Of a DNA stretch of 33,092 nucleotides, positions 31,779-33,092 are shown one piece after another. Each line of letters opens with the position of its first letter. Positions within the stretch are counted from its first letter, which is position 1. A program made the position numbers and the translations under genes. Under the pieces are notes generated by a model, which saw only the letters and a list, made by a program, of their open reading frames with translations, made no database searches and was not told the DNA's origin. The DNA comes from Nitrososphaeraceae archaeon (GTDB taxonomy: Archaea > Thermoproteota > Nitrososphaeria > Nitrososphaerales > Nitrososphaeraceae), in the NCBI GenBank assembly GCA_025923455.1, contig JAICFW010000070.1:1-33092 (forward strand), read 5' to 3'.

Positions 31779-33092
31779 TCAAGTCCTCATATAATAGTCA
31801 CCAGAGCTCTTTTGTGCCCTATCCAGCCTTCCACCTAGCTTGTTTATTCTTGGACGACCAGTGTTTTCATCACGCCTGTATGTAATAGAAAGATTCTCGA
31901 GAAACTTGTTCATTCCACTCTCTTTCTTTATGGGGGAACCAGCAAATCCCTTTTGGCCCGGATTTCCAGAAAAGATAATCAAAGAATCAGCTACCAAATC
32001 TATTAATTGCATATCATGGTCAACAATTATTGCGGATTTTCCCTGAGATTTAACAAATCTATGAAGGAATTTTGCAATATTAATCCTATCCTCCACATCC
32101 AAAAATGCAGAAGGCTCATCCAATGCATAGATATCTGCAGGTCTAATTAGAGAACAACAAACTGCGACCTTTTGTAGTTCTCCACCACTCAATGTATCTA
32201 CTCTTTTATCATAAAGTTTTTTGATACCCATTGGAACAACGATCTGCTGTTCCATGGTAGAACCTTCAATCGGTCCTTGATAAGCCACATTTAATAAAGA
32301 TTCTATATTGCCATCATATTCATTTTGCAAATATTGTGGCTTGTACGACAAACTAGCCTTAATATCTATTTGCCCACTATCTGCCTTTTCCATCCCCGCT
32401 ATCATTTTCATAAACGTGGTCTTTCCCAACGCATTGGCTCCGACCAAGCCAACTATTTCGCCCTCTCTAATCTCTCCGTGAGAAACATTCAGCTTAAATG
32501 ATGGAAATGATTTTGTTAAATCAGAAAATTTTGTGAGCGCTTTATCAACAATAAGCTCCTCGTTCTTGTTCGAATCGTCGAACTTAAATGATTTCTCCCT
32601 AAACCTAATATTTTCTGTTGGAATGAATCCATCCAAAAAAGCGTTTATGCCGACTCTGGTACCTTGGATTGGGGCAACGATTCCATAAGCGCCTGGTTCC
32701 CCGTATAAGATATGAATGTAGTCTGAAAGATAATCCAGAAGAGTTAGGTCATGTTCAACTACCATTACGCTCTTCCCATCATCTGCAAGTTGCTTTATAG
32801 TTCTCGCAACAGCTAATCGTTGATAGATATCGTTATATGATGAAGGTTCATCAAAGAAATAATAATCAGCATCCTTGTTGACTGCTATAGCAACTGCCAG
32901 ACGTTGCAATTCTCCACCACTCAATTCGGAGAGAGAGCGATCAAGGGAGTTATTGAGTGATAGCTGTTCGGTTACCAAATCAATTACTCCTCTTTCGTCG
33001 TACTTTTTCAAAAGTTCCCGCGCTGTTCCCTTGAATGCTTTGGGAATTAATTGAACCATTTGGGGTTTTATCGAAGTGCGTAAATTTCCAGA
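31779..33092 (-). CDS. rli1: ABCE1/RLI ribosome-recycling ATPase (5' end outside the window)
   Basis: ABCE1 splits ribosomes after termination. The frame is open to the window edge (33092), beyond ATG 33059, so the start and the N-terminal Fe-S domain plus the first Walker A lie outside. Seen here: the 'TSIKPQMVQLIPKAFKGT' linker, the NBD1 signature LSGGELQR, Walker B YYFFDEPSSYND and hinge YGEPGAYGIV, then NBD2 with Walker A GANALGKTT, signature LSGGELQKVAVC, Walker B IYALDEPSAFLD, and the late FSGNPGQKGFAGSP. The twin LSGGELQ signatures and the hinge are specific to ABCE1. About 437 residues of an expected 590 are present. Confidence 0.96.
   Translation of the reverse strand, partial: SGNLRTSIKPQMVQLIPKAFKGTARELLKKYDERGVIDLVTEQLSLNNSLDRSLSELSGGELQRLAVAIAVNKDADYYFFDEPSSYNDIYQRLAVARTIKQLADDGKSVMVVEHDLTLLDYLSDYIHILYGEPGAYGIVAPIQGTRVGINAFLDGFIPTENIRFREKSFKFDDSNKNEELIVDKALTKFSDLTKSFPSFKLNVSHGEIREGEIVGLVGANALGKTTFMKMIAGMEKADSGQIDIKASLSYKPQYLQNEYDGNIESLLNVAYQGPIEGSTMEQQIVVPMGIKKLYDKRVDTLSGGELQKVAVCCSLIRPADIYALDEPSAFLDVEDRINIAKFLHRFVKSQGKSAIIVDHDMQLIDLVADSLIIFSGNPGQKGFAGSPIKKESGMNKFLENLSITYRRDENTGRPRINKLGGRLDRAQKSSGDYYMRT

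Noticed and set aside
32568-32577. GTTCGAATC, a tRNA T-loop-like string
   Set aside because: It lies inside the ABCE1 coding frame and no acceptor or anticodon stem can be built around it. I found no tRNA in the window.

Overview
The window looks like part of the chromosome of an AT-rich ammonia-oxidising-type archaeon (Nitrososphaerota/Thaumarchaeota, probably the Nitrososphaerales). This is inferred from the gene mix, because no rRNA or amo gene is present. Archaeal information-processing genes dominate: TBP, archaeal EF-1 beta, GatE, peptidyl-tRNA hydrolase 2, Trm5-type tRNA methyltransferase, ABCE1/RLI, a proteasome beta subunit and archaeal NadM. They sit beside bacterial-type genes that this phylum is known to carry: GrpE-DnaK-DnaJ, SucCD, ChaB and SufC. 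Many starts are TTG or GTG with a TATA-like box about 24-33 bases upstream, as expected for largely leaderless archaeal transcripts.

Layout. 1-3800: a conserved hypothetical gene whose frame is broken (minus), a secreted protein (minus), a VOC/glyoxalase-fold protein (plus), a 45-residue Cys-rich microprotein (minus), and ChaB (minus) facing an ABC-2 permease (plus) across one apparently shared TATA box. 4100-7980: cation:proton antiporter, SufC, NadM, a PUA-domain protein and a proteasome beta subunit without the N-terminal catalytic Thr. 8050-16800: a GHKL-type ATPase, a 56-residue membrane protein, sucCD, a SAM methyltransferase, a DUF309-like protein, a 49-residue membrane protein, GatE and a membrane-anchored extracytoplasmic protein. 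17000-24310: a secreted GH5-like glycosidase with a TSDT-repeat tail, an ABC ATPase, then a minus-strand chaperone block grpE-dnaK-dnaJ-hsp20, and a thioredoxin diverging from grpE. 24450-28000: a small conserved-looking protein, an Elf1-like zinc ribbon, heme-type UbiA prenyltransferase, aEF-1 beta with a zinc-ribbon partner, a geranylgeranyl-reductase-family flavoprotein and Pth2. 28400-33092: TBP, a LarA-like protein lacking catalytic residues, a GNAT acetyltransferase, a 2-TM protein, Trm5 and the C-terminal three quarters of ABCE1, cut by the window end.

How the genes work together. The main functional blocks are protein quality control (proteasome, Hsp70 system, Hsp20, thioredoxin), translation and tRNA maturation (GatE, Pth2, Trm5, aEF-1 beta, ABCE1), and cofactor or central metabolism (NadM, SufC, SucCD, heme prenylation, isoprenoid reduction). 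I see no CRISPR array, integrase, transposase or defence island, so this is mostly core genome. The points worth a second look are the degenerate LarA-like gene behind TBP, the archaeal secreted GH5 with an altered NEP motif, the broken gene at the left edge, several unlisted microproteins, the shared TATA box, and hairpins at convergent gene ends.
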